From Calothrix sp. PCC 7716 (lineage in GTDB: Bacteria; Cyanobacteriota; Cyanobacteriia; Cyanobacteriales; Nostocaceae), in assembly GCF_019977735.1 (NCBI RefSeq), contig NZ_AP025018.1, positions 2,046,001 to 2,110,000 on the forward strand: DNA of 64,000 nucleotides, in the 5' to 3' direction. Numbering within the stretch: position 1 is the first letter of the stretch; each line of letters begins with the position of its first letter. The notes beneath the pieces were generated by a model. The model was not told the origin of the DNA. It did no database searches and was given only the letters and a program-made list of their open reading frames with translations. This document shows, one piece after another, positions 15,438 to 25,769 of the stretch. The position numbers and the translations under genes were made by a program.

Positions 15438-18400
15438 ATGAACGAACAGCGTCAGCAAAATAACTCTCAAATAGCTTTCTTTATGCATCTGCTACAGCTT
15501 AGTTTGGACAGCGAAGCGAATCATGAATTAGTTTACCCAGTACTTGAGGAAAATTTGGACAAAATAGATGAGCGTCTAATTAAAATTCTGCATTATATGG
15601 CAGAGTACAACCAGCTAAACTTGGCAGCGGCCGATGGAATTAGCGCTTTTAGTAACTTAATTCAATGGTTTCCACTTGGAAATAAAGCTACTAATCTTGA
15701 AATTTCTATTGCAGGTTATGAAGTAGCATCTGCTGTCTATGCTCAAGAAAAGTGTATAAATGCCTGGGGTGTAATGCAGTGCTACTTGGCAGATGCTTAT
15801 TTTGAAAGAATTAGAGGAGAAAGAGCAGATAATTTAGAAAAGGCAATTGATATTTCTTTGAACACGTTGAAATTAATTACTCGTGAAATATCACCAGAAC
15901 TATGGGCAAATATACAGCAATCTTTAGGTAATGTTTATATTTATCGTGTTCAAGGGGATAAGGGAGAGAATTTAGAAAATGCAATAAATATCTTCAATCA
16001 AATATTAAAAGTCATAAGTTATAATGCAGACCCTTATATATGGGCAAGCATACAAAATAGTTTAGGAACTGCTTATTTAGACCGCATTCAAGAAGATCAC
16101 TCAGAAAATGTAGAATTTGCGATCAACGCATATCAGCAAGCCTTAAAAGTCAGAGCTTACGAATTAAAACCTCATGATTGGGCACAAACACAAAATAATT
16201 TGGGTCAAGCATATCTAGCCCGTGTTGAAGGTAATAGACAAGAAAATGTAGAGTTAGCGATCACAGCCTATCAAAACGCGCTGCAAGTATTTACAATTGA
16301 GACAGACCCTCAAACTTGGGCTTTAGTAAAGAATAATTTGGCAAATGCTTATTCTCATAGTCTCAATGGAGGCGCCGCAGAAAATTTAGAATTAGCAATA
16401 GAAATGTATGAAGAAGCGCTTCAAGTGTATACCCGCGATGCATTTCCACTTGCTTGGGCAAAACTAAAAACGGATTTAGCTGGCGCTTATAAACGACGAA
16501 TTTTTGGAAATCGAGCAGAAAACCTAGAAAAAGCTATCTTTGCCTGCGAAGAGGCTTTAGAAATTAGACACTGCAAGGCAGACGCATTAACTTGGGCTGT
16601 AACGCTACATACTTTGGCAGAAATTTATATTGCTCGTATTTATGGAAGTAAAGCAGAAAATATTGACCAGGCAATTTTTAATTATCATCAGGCTTTACAA
16701 ATTTATACTTCAGAAAACGATGCTAGAACTTGGGCAACAATTCAAAGTGATTTGGCAAATGCTTATCGGTTACGTATATTAGGCGAACGAGCAGAAAACT
16801 TAGAAAAATCATTAACTGCCTGTAAAGAAGCGCTACAAGTAAGGACTCGTGAGGCAAATCCTCAAACATGGGCAGCCAGCCAACGCTACCTGGCGCTTAC
16901 TTACCTATATCGTGTTCGAGGAAATCGGGCGGAAAACTTAGAATTAGGTATTTTTGCCTGCCAACAAGCGTTAGAAGTTTATACCCGCGAAGCATTTCCA
17001 ACTGCGTGGGCAGACGCTCAAAATGACTTAGGAGTTATCTACGAAAAACGTATTCAAGGAAATAGAAAAGAAAATTTAGAGTTTGCAATCAAAATTTACG
17101 AACAAGTTCTGCAAGAAGTGTATACCCGTGATGCATTTCCTCATTCTTGGGCAGGAACACTAACTAACCTAGCGCTTGCATACACCCTACGTATTGAAGG
17201 AGATGAAGCAGATAATTTGGAAAAGGCGATTAATGCTTACCAAGAGGTATTACAAATTTATACTCGCGATGAATTTCCTCAAGATTGGGCGATTACTCAA
17301 CATAACCTTGCACTTGCTTATTACGACCGCATTCAAGGTGAACGCTTAGACAATTTGAATAAATCTATAACTGCATGTCATAATGCCTTGGAAATATACA
17401 ATCGTCATCCATTTATCCAAGAAAGGGCAGCAATGTATTTTTATTTAGGTAATGCCCATCTAGATGGTAATGATTTTTCTACTGCTTACCATGCATATAA
17501 CAAAGCGATTAAAAGCGTTGATAACCTTCATAACGAGGTATACTCCGGGCAGGAGGTAAAACAAAAAATCGCCGAACGATGGTATAAACTTTATCAACAA
17601 ATGGTCAGGAATTGTTTAGAACTAAATAAAATAACCGAAGCTCTAGAGTACGTTGAACGCAGCAAAAATCGTAGTTTGGTTGAACTTATCCTAGAGCGAG
17701 ATCGCAAAACCATTTTCCCTTCAGATGTTGTCACTCAACTTGAACAACTGCGAGACCAATTAGCCGCAGGACAGTATCAACTCCAAAGTGGTACAGCCGA
17801 AAATCCAGCAGCCATAGTGCAACATCTCCAAGAATTGCGCCAACAACGTCAAGAATTACAAGACAAATATTTACCTGTTGGTTCCGGTTTCAAGTTTAAA
17901 CAATTCCTATCAACTTTAGATAACAAAACTGCGGTCATCGAGTGGTATATTACAGGAGATAAAATTCTCTCTTTCATCATCAAACCTAAACCCCAAACTC
18001 CTTTCTCTAGCGACGAAGAAGCAGAGATTACAGTTTGGCAGTCTCAACCAGAAGATTTAACAGCCTTGATTTCTTGGTGGAAAAAATATATACAGGACTA
18101 CTACCAACAAAAACACGAATGGCAAAATCAATTAGAGTCACGTCTCAAAAATTTAGCAGAAATCCTGCATATTGAAGAAATATTAAGCCAAATACCTAAA
18201 CAATACGACAAATTAATCCTGATTCCTCATCGCTACTTGCACCTGTTCCCGCTTCACGCTTTACCCATACAGGAATCATGTCTCCTCGAATTATTCCCTA
18301 ATGGGGTAAGTTATGCCCCTAGTTGCCAACTGCTGCAATTGTCACAACAACGACAACGCGAAGATTTTCAGTCGATATTCGCCATTCAAAACCCTACGGA

Positions 18401-19079
18401 CGATTTATTGTTTACCGACTTAGAAGTAAACAGCATTTTGCCTTTGTTCTCCTCCCACCAAGTATTGCCCAAAACCCAAGCTACGAAAACCGCTTTGTCC
18501 CAAGTGGCGCCACAACTTGAGCAGGCAAATTATCTCCACTTCTCCAGTCACGGTTTGTTTAACCCAAATTCACCTCTAGATTCTTGCTTGGTGCTGGCGG
18601 GTGCAAATGAAGAAGAAGCCCTAGATTTAAGTAAATGCTTAACTTTGGGTAATTTATTTGACCGCAATTTCGACCTGAACCAATGCTGTCTTGTAACCCT
18701 CTCCGCTTGCGAAACAGGTTTAATTGATTTTAACAATACGAGTGATGAGTATATCGGCTTACCTAGTGGATTTATTTATGCTGGAGCTAAAAGTGTGGTT
18801 AGTTCACTGTGGACTGTCAACGACTTATCTACAGCTTTATTGATGATTCGATTTTACCAAAATCTCAAGGCTGGTTTAATGGTTCCCATTGCTTTGAATC
18901 AAGCACAGGTTTGGTTGCGAGATAGTACACAGGGTGATTTGTGGGAATGGGCGCAGCAGTTAAGTTTAGCTAAGGGTTTTGAAGGACAAATCCACGAATA
19001 TCTAAGTTGGTTTGATAGAGAGGAAGTACCATTTGAAAAGACTGTGTATTGGGGGGCTTTTTGTACAGTGGGATGTTAG
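15438..19079 (+). CDS. TPR-CHAT protein 1, caspase-like protease
   Basis: The 1213-residue protein has about 12 long TPR-like repeats of 46-50 residues (about residues 108-690; unit pattern W-A-x-x-Q-x-x-L-G-x-A-Y-x-x-R-I-x-G, then ENLE-x-A-I-x-x-Y), a helical linker (EYVERSKNRSLVEL) and a C-terminal CHAT domain (about 840-1213). The caspase-type dyad is H1038 in FSSHGLF and C1091 in LSACETG; HLFPLHALP and VVSSLWTVND are further CHAT motifs. CHAT proteases act in regulated cleavage, including CRISPR-linked Craspase. A paralogue follows 129 bases downstream, then two small-spaced genes, suggesting a shared system. Substrate is unknown. No signal peptide is seen. Confidence 0.9.
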   Translation: MNEQRQQNNSQIAFFMHLLQLSLDSEANHELVYPVLEENLDKIDERLIKILHYMAEYNQLNLAAADGISAFSNLIQWFPLGNKATNLEISIAGYEVASAVYAQEKCINAWGVMQCYLADAYFERIRGERADNLEKAIDISLNTLKLITREISPELWANIQQSLGNVYIYRVQGDKGENLENAINIFNQILKVISYNADPYIWASIQNSLGTAYLDRIQEDHSENVEFAINAYQQALKVRAYELKPHDWAQTQNNLGQAYLARVEGNRQENVELAITAYQNALQVFTIETDPQTWALVKNNLANAYSHSLNGGAAENLELAIEMYEEALQVYTRDAFPLAWAKLKTDLAGAYKRRIFGNRAENLEKAIFACEEALEIRHCKADALTWAVTLHTLAEIYIARIYGSKAENIDQAIFNYHQALQIYTSENDARTWATIQSDLANAYRLRILGERAENLEKSLTACKEALQVRTREANPQTWAASQRYLALTYLYRVRGNRAENLELGIFACQQALEVYTREAFPTAWADAQNDLGVIYEKRIQGNRKENLEFAIKIYEQVLQEVYTRDAFPHSWAGTLTNLALAYTLRIEGDEADNLEKAINAYQEVLQIYTRDEFPQDWAITQHNLALAYYDRIQGERLDNLNKSITACHNALEIYNRHPFIQERAAMYFYLGNAHLDGNDFSTAYHAYNKAIKSVDNLHNEVYSGQEVKQKIAERWYKLYQQMVRNCLELNKITEALEYVERSKNRSLVELILERDRKTIFPSDVVTQLEQLRDQLAAGQYQLQSGTAENPAAIVQHLQELRQQRQELQDKYLPVGSGFKFKQFLSTLDNKTAVIEWYITGDKILSFIIKPKPQTPFSSDEEAEITVWQSQPEDLTALISWWKKYIQDYYQQKHEWQNQLESRLKNLAEILHIEEILSQIPKQYDKLILIPHRYLHLFPLHALPIQESCLLELFPNGVSYAPSCQLLQLSQQRQREDFQSIFAIQNPTDDLLFTDLEVNSILPLFSSHQVLPKTQATKTALSQVAPQLEQANYLHFSSHGLFNPNSPLDSCLVLAGANEEEALDLSKCLTLGNLFDRNFDLNQCCLVTLSACETGLIDFNNTSDEYIGLPSGFIYAGAKSVVSSLWTVNDLSTALLMIRFYQNLKAGLMVPIALNQAQVWLRDSTQGDLWEWAQQLSLAKGFEGQIHEYLSWFDREEVPFEKTVYWGAFCTVGC

Positions 19080-19208
19080 GTTTTTACTCACAGTAACCTA
19101 AAGCTAATTTAGATTAGCAATAAAATTTATAAGTATTTTTACATAATTGCAAGTAAATATTTTGAATATTTTTATGCTTACTATATTAGTTAATACTAGC
19201 ATACATTT

Positions 19209-22181
19209 ATGAACGAAAAACGCCAGGAAGGCTATCTCAACCTTATCCAAGTTTTGTTAAGTAGTGCCGATGGAGATGAGACTACAATTTTAGCAGCGAA
19301 CCGAGATTTACTTGATGTCGGCTTTTTGGAAACTGTACGAACTGTAGCCGAAATGTTTTTGCAACAGGGGGATGAAAATACAGCAAATTGGTTAAGGAGT
19401 TTAGAAAATATACTTACAGAAGTGTTAAACATTAATCTTAAACCTTTTTATACTAGGCACAATAGTACAATTACTGATGATGTTGTCAATTCTTATCTAG
19501 ACTTTCTATTTGAAGTGTTAGAATTAATGGTAGAGAGTAAAGGGGATTTAGAGTTAGTTTATCCATTTTTAGAAGTAAATATAGATAAATTAGACTTTAT
19601 TTTAACTGAGATATTATGGCGTTGGGCTACTGTAACTTTGAAAAATTTAGAAATAAATACAGCACGATATTTAGCAACAGTAATTGGTAATTTTAGTAAT
19701 TTGATTAGTCAATTCCCTTTGGGAGATAAATCAAATAATATAGAGCTAGCAATTATTGGCTATGAAATAGTATTAAATGTATTTACTTATGAAGCGTTTC
19801 CTATTGATTGGGCAAAAGCTCAAAGTAATTTGGGGAATTTGTATGCTAACAGAATAATGGGAGATAAAGCCAATAATATTGAACAAAGTATTGCTGCATT
19901 TCAAAAAGCTTTATATGTTTATAATTGTGAAGATTTTCCTTATGAATGGGCAGTGACTAAAAATAACTTGGGGATTGCTTACCGTGACAGAATAATAAAA
20001 GATAAAGCTAACAATATTGAACAAAGTATCACTTCATTAGAAGCGTCTTTAACTGTTAGAACTTATGATGCTTTTCCTTATGAATGGGCGATGACACAAT
20101 ATAACTTGGGACTTGCTTATATTGAGAGAATACAGGGAGACAAAGGTGACAATATTGAAAAAAGTATTGATGCATTACAAAAAGCTTTAACTGTTCAGAT
20201 TTGCGATGCGTTTCCTACAGATTGGGCGATAACCCAAAATGCTTTAGGAGTAGCTTATGAGGTGAGAATATTAGGAGATAAAGCTAATAATATCGAACAA
20301 AGCATTGCTTGCTATAAAGAAGCTTTAACGATTAGAAATTGTGAAGATTTTCCTTATGAATGGGCGCAGTTACAGTATAACTTAGGAAATGCGTATTATG
20401 AGAGAATCCAGGGAGATAAAGCCAATAACATTGAAATAAGCATTGTTGCCTATAAAGCAGCTTTAACTGTCAGAACTCGTGAAGCTTTTCCTTATGAATG
20501 GGCACAAACGCAAAATAATTTAGGAAATGCTTATCGTAACAGAACGCTGGGAGAAAAAGCAGAGAATATGCGGCTTGCTCTTGCAGCTTTGAAAGAATCA
20601 GTTGACGGCGCAGAATTTTTAAGAGAACAGATAGTTTCTGGATATGGAGCAAAACTGAAATTAGCTGAAGAATGGAACCAATCTTATGTTGCTATTGTAG
20701 AGACTTTTCTAGGGCTGGGAAAAATTAGCGAAGCTTTAATATACGTAGAACGCAGTAAAACCCGTAATTTAGTGGAACTAATTCTAGAAAGGGACTTAAA
20801 CACTATTTTTCCACCAGATGTGATCACTAAGCTAGAGCAACTGCGAAACGAAATCGCTGTTCGACAAAATCAAATTCAGACAGGGAAAGCTGAAAATCCC
20901 AAAGAATTAGCCCAATATCTGCTAAAATTACGACAACAGCGTAATGATTTGCAAGACAAGTATTTATCTGTTGGTTATGGTTTTAAGTTAAATCAATTTC
21001 AAGCAACTTTAGATGAGCAGACAGCCGTTATTGAATGGTATATTACAAATACAAGTATTGAGACATTTATTATCACCCAATCTACCCAGCAACGAGTACA
21101 TATTGCTGATCGCAATGAGAATTTTGCAGCTTTTATAAATTGGGTTAATGAGTATTTGAAGGCATATGGTGAGAATAAAACCGAGTGGAAAGATAACCTC
21201 ACCCACTGTCTGACTAGCATAGCTAAAATTTTGCATATAGAAGAAATTATACGGTTAAGACCACAATCTTGCTCACGCCTTTTCCTTATTCCCCATCGTT
21301 TACTACATTTATTTCCCCTCCATGCACTTCCTCTAGCTGGGGGTGATTTTTTGTGCGATAAATTCTCCCAAGGCGTAGGTTATGCACCCAGTTGTCAACT
21401 TTTACAACAAGTACAAAAGCGAAATCGTCCTAATTTTGAATCTCTATTTGCCATCCAAAACCCAACCGAAGACCTCGTTTACACAGACTTGGAAGTAGAA
21501 AGCGTTTTAAATATTTTCCCGTCCCATCAGGTATTACCCCACAAACAAGCTACCAAAGATGCACTACTCCAAAAAATGCCACTGCTTAACGAAACGAACT
21601 ATTTACAATTTTCTTGTCACGGCTCATTTAACTTTAATTACCCCCAAGATTCATGCTTACTGCTAGCAGAAAGTAAAAATGAAAACAATAATTTAGATTT
21701 AAGTAAATGCCTCACCTTGGGTAATTTATTTGAGCTAGATTTTCAGCTTAATAACTGCCGTCTTGTCATCCTCTCTGCTTGCGAAACAGGCTTAGTTGAT
21801 TTCAGAGAAGCAAGTGATGAATATATCAGTTTACCTAGTGGCTTTCTTTATGCAGGTAGCGCCAGTGTGGTCAGTAGTTTGTGGACTGTAAACGATTTGT
21901 CCACCGCATTTTTGATGATTAAATTCTCTCAGAATCTCCGAAGTGCAATGACTGATAGTGGAGATTTTTCAGTAGCAGTCGAACTTCAAAAAGCACAACT
22001 TTGGCTGCGAGATGCAAGTACATCTGAATTACAGGAATGGGCAAGTAAGTTAAAATTATCACTAAAAGCAAATAAGCAACTTGAGCAATTTTTGTATTAT
22101 TGTGAACACTACTGTGAACCTGAAGAAAAACAATTCCAAAACCCGTATCATTGGGCTGCTTTCTGTGCTATTGGGCTGTAA
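19209..22181 (+). CDS. TPR-CHAT protein 2, caspase-like protease
   Basis: This 990-residue paralogue of the preceding gene has fewer TPR-like repeats (six to seven, about 195-440, with a strongly conserved E/D-W-A-x-x-Q-x-x-L-G start). A CHAT domain (about 640-990) carries H804 in FSCHGSF and C858 in LSACETG. The N-terminal 190 residues differ from protein 1 and may hold a separate sensor. The gene contains no GGCGCC site over 3 kb, unlike most of the window. Both dyads are intact, so both should be active. Pairing may give hetero-oligomers or distinct triggers. Confidence 0.9.
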   Translation: MNEKRQEGYLNLIQVLLSSADGDETTILAANRDLLDVGFLETVRTVAEMFLQQGDENTANWLRSLENILTEVLNINLKPFYTRHNSTITDDVVNSYLDFLFEVLELMVESKGDLELVYPFLEVNIDKLDFILTEILWRWATVTLKNLEINTARYLATVIGNFSNLISQFPLGDKSNNIELAIIGYEIVLNVFTYEAFPIDWAKAQSNLGNLYANRIMGDKANNIEQSIAAFQKALYVYNCEDFPYEWAVTKNNLGIAYRDRIIKDKANNIEQSITSLEASLTVRTYDAFPYEWAMTQYNLGLAYIERIQGDKGDNIEKSIDALQKALTVQICDAFPTDWAITQNALGVAYEVRILGDKANNIEQSIACYKEALTIRNCEDFPYEWAQLQYNLGNAYYERIQGDKANNIEISIVAYKAALTVRTREAFPYEWAQTQNNLGNAYRNRTLGEKAENMRLALAALKESVDGAEFLREQIVSGYGAKLKLAEEWNQSYVAIVETFLGLGKISEALIYVERSKTRNLVELILERDLNTIFPPDVITKLEQLRNEIAVRQNQIQTGKAENPKELAQYLLKLRQQRNDLQDKYLSVGYGFKLNQFQATLDEQTAVIEWYITNTSIETFIITQSTQQRVHIADRNENFAAFINWVNEYLKAYGENKTEWKDNLTHCLTSIAKILHIEEIIRLRPQSCSRLFLIPHRLLHLFPLHALPLAGGDFLCDKFSQGVGYAPSCQLLQQVQKRNRPNFESLFAIQNPTEDLVYTDLEVESVLNIFPSHQVLPHKQATKDALLQKMPLLNETNYLQFSCHGSFNFNYPQDSCLLLAESKNENNNLDLSKCLTLGNLFELDFQLNNCRLVILSACETGLVDFREASDEYISLPSGFLYAGSASVVSSLWTVNDLSTAFLMIKFSQNLRSAMTDSGDFSVAVELQKAQLWLRDASTSELQEWASKLKLSLKANKQLEQFLYYCEHYCEPEEKQFQNPYHWAAFCAIGL

Positions 22182-22269
22182 ATCTTGCCTTTGCATACGA
22201 CGCATCGCGAATTTTCAAAATCTTTTTAACCAGGTACACACCACCTAACTTACAACCATAGGATAACAA

Positions 22270-22614
22270 ATGATGTCGATAGACCCCTTACTACAAGCTT
22301 TTCCTATTCTTTTAGAAACTAAACCCGAACTGTTTTCTCCTGCTGACCTTCACGATTTACTGCAAACCTTAGCGCCCTTAGAGAATAACCCCCCGGAAAA
22401 CGCTGACCAAATTCTCAGGGAATGGTGTAAAGCACGACGACCTATCCGCGACGCTCTGAGAGATATAGTGATGAAAAGCGATCGCGCAGAAGTAAAAAAG
22501 GTCAAACCCTCCGAACTCAATGATTCAAAACGCACTACTAACTTCTTTCAAGAACTGAGCCAGCAGGTGAAAGACAAGCTCGAAAAACTAAACCAGAGTC
22601 AAAATAGTCAATAG
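22270..22614 (+). CDS. Small helical protein linked to the TPR-CHAT genes
   Basis: The 114-residue product is mostly helical: SPADLHDLLQTLAPLE, ADQILREWCKARRPIRDALRDIV, then a charged C-terminus (FFQELSQQVKDKLEKL). I do not recognise a named family. It lies 88 bases after the second CHAT gene and 22 bases before a membrane-protein gene, all in one direction, which points to co-transcription. It could be an adaptor or effector-associated domain encoded separately. The only GCGATCGC (HIP1) I saw in the window is inside it (22478-22485). Confidence 0.65.
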   Translation: MMSIDPLLQAFPILLETKPELFSPADLHDLLQTLAPLENNPPENADQILREWCKARRPIRDALRDIVMKSDRAEVKKVKPSELNDSKRTTNFFQELSQQVKDKLEKLNQSQNSQ

Positions 22615-22636
22615 CTACTCAAAATATCTAACAAAA

Positions 22637-24136
22637 ATGTCTGCTAAAATTTATGCTCCCAATGTCCATTTATTTGCCTTTCATCTGAAAGATAGCAATC
22701 AACCTAATTTACTCTGGGACAAGTGCAATTACCTTCTCTCTCAAAAATTGGGTGTCACCAAACCACTGGAAATACAAGAACATGAAGGATATCGAGTTGA
22801 CTTGCTCAAAGATAAAACAGACGATGATGTATCTCTCCAAATTGAGAGTAAAGTTTACCAAAATGGTACATTATTACCCATTGCTGGATTTGCCACTCCC
22901 CTCCGCATTCACGATAGTTATGTTCTGACTTTAAACCTGCGTTGTCCCGAATTTGACGAAAACCAAAAGAAGACAAACCCTGTAGGGCTAAACTTTTTAG
23001 AACTTCTCAACCCATCTGGTTGTTTAATGCCGAGCGAAATAGGTGCTTCCTTCGGTCAAACTATACTTTTGACTGTTTGGTACACACCAGAAAAACAGTG
23101 GTTGCCTTGGAAATCTCCACAAAACCGCCAACAATTAAGAGAATTAGCAAACAATTGTTTAAGAGAATTTATCCCGAATAATTACCCTTGTCCAGACTTT
23201 AACCAAGAAGGTCAACTATTTGGCAGTCCTATATTTGAATATGGCATTCCTACCCAAGAAAAAGATTACTGTCGTGTACTAGTTTGGGTATATTGTGAAT
23301 CAGAAACCAGTGAAATATTTGTCAATCACTACAATAACTTTATAAATTTATTTTGTTATTTAAACAAAACAGTTGCCGCCTATCATCGTAGCCGTAAAGT
23401 TTATCAGGTAATTCGATATGATTATCAAGAAATAGAAACATATCTTAATGATATTTTTCAAAAAATGCCTGTAGATAAAACCCTTAACGCAGCAGAATTA
23501 AAACAATTTAAACAATACTTAAAAGACATTCCTCAAAAATATTTATCATACTCACAGTTAATTCGCGACCTAGACCAATATCGTCTGACAATAGAAATTA
23601 ATGCTCAAAACTACAGGCGAGAAATTAGAAATATTCAAAGCCAACTCCCGACGGAGGATATCAGCTTCCTCTCTAGATTTTTTGATGAAGATTGCCGCCT
23701 TTTCACCGAGCAAATTCAAGCAGATTTAGGGTATTTTCAACATGGCGCCGCTTTACTCGAAAAAGCAATGACAGCCATCCAGGGACGAGTAGAAATTGAA
23801 CAAGCCGAAAATGACCGCACTACGCAAAGTATTATCCGTCAAAAAGAGGAAAGTGATAAAATACGCGACCGTAATTTACAAACCACTATAGCAATGGTGG
23901 GTGTTGGTTTAAGTGCTGCGGGAATTGGTTCTAGTACCGCTCCCTACATAATTCCCCAACAGCCGACAAAACCGATTCTGCCACCTTTTGTTACCAACCA
24001 GCTACATCCCTTGACACAATCATTGCTATTTAGCTTGTTTTGTGGGCTTATAGGCGCCCTGGTTGGTTTGGGATTGAGTTCTTTGCTTCAGGCAATTACC
24101 AATCGTAAATTGAAGAAAATTCAATCTGGAGGTTAG
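22637..24136 (+). CDS. Two-TM membrane protein, candidate effector or target of the TPR-CHAT genes
   Basis: The 499-residue protein has a soluble N-terminal half rich in beta-type sequence, a long helical region (about 270-410, with EIEQAENDRTTQSIIRQKEES) and two C-terminal hydrophobic segments at about 414-435 and 463-485 joined by a Pro-rich loop. The tail is basic. This topology resembles CorA-type channels, but no GMN motif is present. The spacing of 22 bases from the previous gene suggests an operon with the CHAT proteases. A membrane-disrupting partner activated by cleavage is the obvious inference. No homologous family is recognised. Confidence 0.65.
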   Translation: MSAKIYAPNVHLFAFHLKDSNQPNLLWDKCNYLLSQKLGVTKPLEIQEHEGYRVDLLKDKTDDDVSLQIESKVYQNGTLLPIAGFATPLRIHDSYVLTLNLRCPEFDENQKKTNPVGLNFLELLNPSGCLMPSEIGASFGQTILLTVWYTPEKQWLPWKSPQNRQQLRELANNCLREFIPNNYPCPDFNQEGQLFGSPIFEYGIPTQEKDYCRVLVWVYCESETSEIFVNHYNNFINLFCYLNKTVAAYHRSRKVYQVIRYDYQEIETYLNDIFQKMPVDKTLNAAELKQFKQYLKDIPQKYLSYSQLIRDLDQYRLTIEINAQNYRREIRNIQSQLPTEDISFLSRFFDEDCRLFTEQIQADLGYFQHGAALLEKAMTAIQGRVEIEQAENDRTTQSIIRQKEESDKIRDRNLQTTIAMVGVGLSAAGIGSSTAPYIIPQQPTKPILPPFVTNQLHPLTQSLLFSLFCGLIGALVGLGLSSLLQAITNRKLKKIQSGG

Positions 24137-24567
24137 CAAAGTTTGCCCCTGAAGGGAAAAGGCAGCAACTAAGCGGTTGGAGGATGAGAAGAGATGCTGA
24201 TCAGCCTACATCCAATTTTGATGCACAAAACTGTAATTATAGTACAAAAACCCTATATACTAAAGGTTAAATAAGCCTTGAGAGTGTTTGCATGAGTTCA
24301 ACTTGAGCAGAAAATAACAGTAAATTATCGAATCTTAAAGATTGGTAGCGTAGTTTTTTGAAGTATGCGACCATAAGCTGTAAGCAATCGTGATTCATTC
24401 CTGGGAATATGTTAAACTAGCTAACTCAGTTTTCGCTAATTTCACAGCGCTTTGAGTAATAACAGCAAGCAGAGGTTCGATTTTAACTTTTCCTGTAAAT
24501 GTTGTACGTGGGCAAACAAATGGGCTTTGGTTAGTAAACTAACGCTCGTCGAGGTAGGTAGGGGATT
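24137..24567. other. 431-base gene-free gap
   Basis: No gene-like reading frame was seen. The gap separates the CHAT cluster from the ABC-3C genes. Close to its right end lies gaggtaggtagggg, a strong purine-rich ribosome site for the next gene. It presumably holds that gene's promoter. Confidence 0.5.
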
Positions 24568-25758
24568 ATGAGTACAGGGTTTTCAGCAGGTTCACAAGCG
24601 CTTGGATATCTTTTCCAGGCACGGTATGCCTTGTATTTAATTTTAACTAATAAAGAAGAACTAGAACTTGCGGTTGAGAGTTTAGACGATATTACATTTT
24701 TTGAGAATGAGAATAATCCTACAGAATTGTTGCAGTTGAAGCATCATACAACTGCTCAAGCTTCTTTAACAGACAGTAGCAGCGACCTTTGGAAAACAAT
24801 TGGTTTCTGGAGTACCCAACTGCAAGAAAACAAAATTTCTTTGCCTGATACCTTGTTAACTTTAGTCACTACTGCCGAGGCGCCTGCAAGTTCTGCTGCA
24901 TTTTTCTTGCGTCCGGTGAAAGCTAGAAACTCTAAACGCGCTTTACAAATACTTATTCGCGTTGCCGATAAATCTGAAAATAAAGCTCTAACTAAATCAT
25001 TTGAGGCATTTCAAGCTTTAACTTCTACACAGCAACAACAGTTAATTGATTCGATTCAAATTATTGATAGTTCTCCAGACATTATTGACATAACTCCAAA
25101 AATTAAAGGAGAGTTAATCGCAGCAAGAAGAGAACATCGGAATGCTGTTTATGAACGGCTAGAAGGTTGGTGGTTTGCAAAAGTCGTCAAGCACCTTCGC
25201 GATAATTCTGTTAGTTTAATATCTGGTTTTGAAGTACGTGATAAAATTTGTGAAATTAACGACCAATTTAAACCCGATGCTTTGCCTATTGACTTTTTCG
25301 ATTTAGAAATTCCAGAACAACCGGAAATTTCACGAGATAATAGACGTTTTGTAGCTCAATTAAAGGAAGTCGCTGTTCATAATAAGCGAATTGAAAAAGC
25401 CATATTGGATTATTACAAAGCATTTGAACAGCGTTCTCGATGGGCACGTGAAGAACTACTATTTGGAGACGAAATTGAACAATATGAGAAAAGGTTAATA
25501 GATGAATGGGAGCGTTATATGCTTGCGCTTCAAGATGAAATGCCAGATAGCGACGAAAGTGAGCTTGAATGTAAAAAATTAGGTAGAAAGGTATTTAATT
25601 GGATGGAGCAAGAGGCTGATATTCGTATTCGTTCTCAAGTTGTAGAAGCATACGTCATGCGTGGCAGCTACCATATGCTAGCCGACCAAAACCCACCCCG
25701 TGTACACTGGCATCCAAAATTTGTAGAGAGACTTAGGCAGTTATTAGCAACAACGTAG
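24568..25758 (+). CDS. ABC-three-component system protein with nuclease-like N-terminus
   Basis: The 396-residue protein begins with a Cap4/DUF4297-like restriction-fold segment: GYLFQARYALYLILT, ESLDDITFFE, then ELLQLKHH, so D41 and Q56-x-K58 fit a PD-(D/E)xK pattern. The C-terminal half (EQRSRWAREELLFGD, EKRLIDEWERYM, YHMLAD, RVHWHPKFVERL) is the conserved C-terminal domain of ABC-3C conflict systems. These systems combine an effector, a small middle component and an SMC/RecN-like ABC ATPase. The middle component follows after 11 bases; the ATPase is absent. The nuclease activity is inferred from the fold. Confidence 0.8.
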   Translation: MSTGFSAGSQALGYLFQARYALYLILTNKEELELAVESLDDITFFENENNPTELLQLKHHTTAQASLTDSSSDLWKTIGFWSTQLQENKISLPDTLLTLVTTAEAPASSAAFFLRPVKARNSKRALQILIRVADKSENKALTKSFEAFQALTSTQQQQLIDSIQIIDSSPDIIDITPKIKGELIAARREHRNAVYERLEGWWFAKVVKHLRDNSVSLISGFEVRDKICEINDQFKPDALPIDFFDLEIPEQPEISRDNRRFVAQLKEVAVHNKRIEKAILDYYKAFEQRSRWAREELLFGDEIEQYEKRLIDEWERYMLALQDEMPDSDESELECKKLGRKVFNWMEQEADIRIRSQVVEAYVMRGSYHMLADQNPPRVHWHPKFVERLRQLLATT

Positions 25759-25769
25759 GAGAGAAGCTT

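Noticed and set aside
15282-15488. Minus-strand reading frame overlapping the start of TPR-CHAT 1
   Set aside because: Its sequence is basic and low quality and lies across a promoter region. The credible coding signal here is only the 24-codon tail in another frame.
15760-17500. Periodic repeats of about 145 bases
   Set aside because: They are in-frame codons of the TPR repeats in TPR-CHAT protein 1, not a non-coding array.
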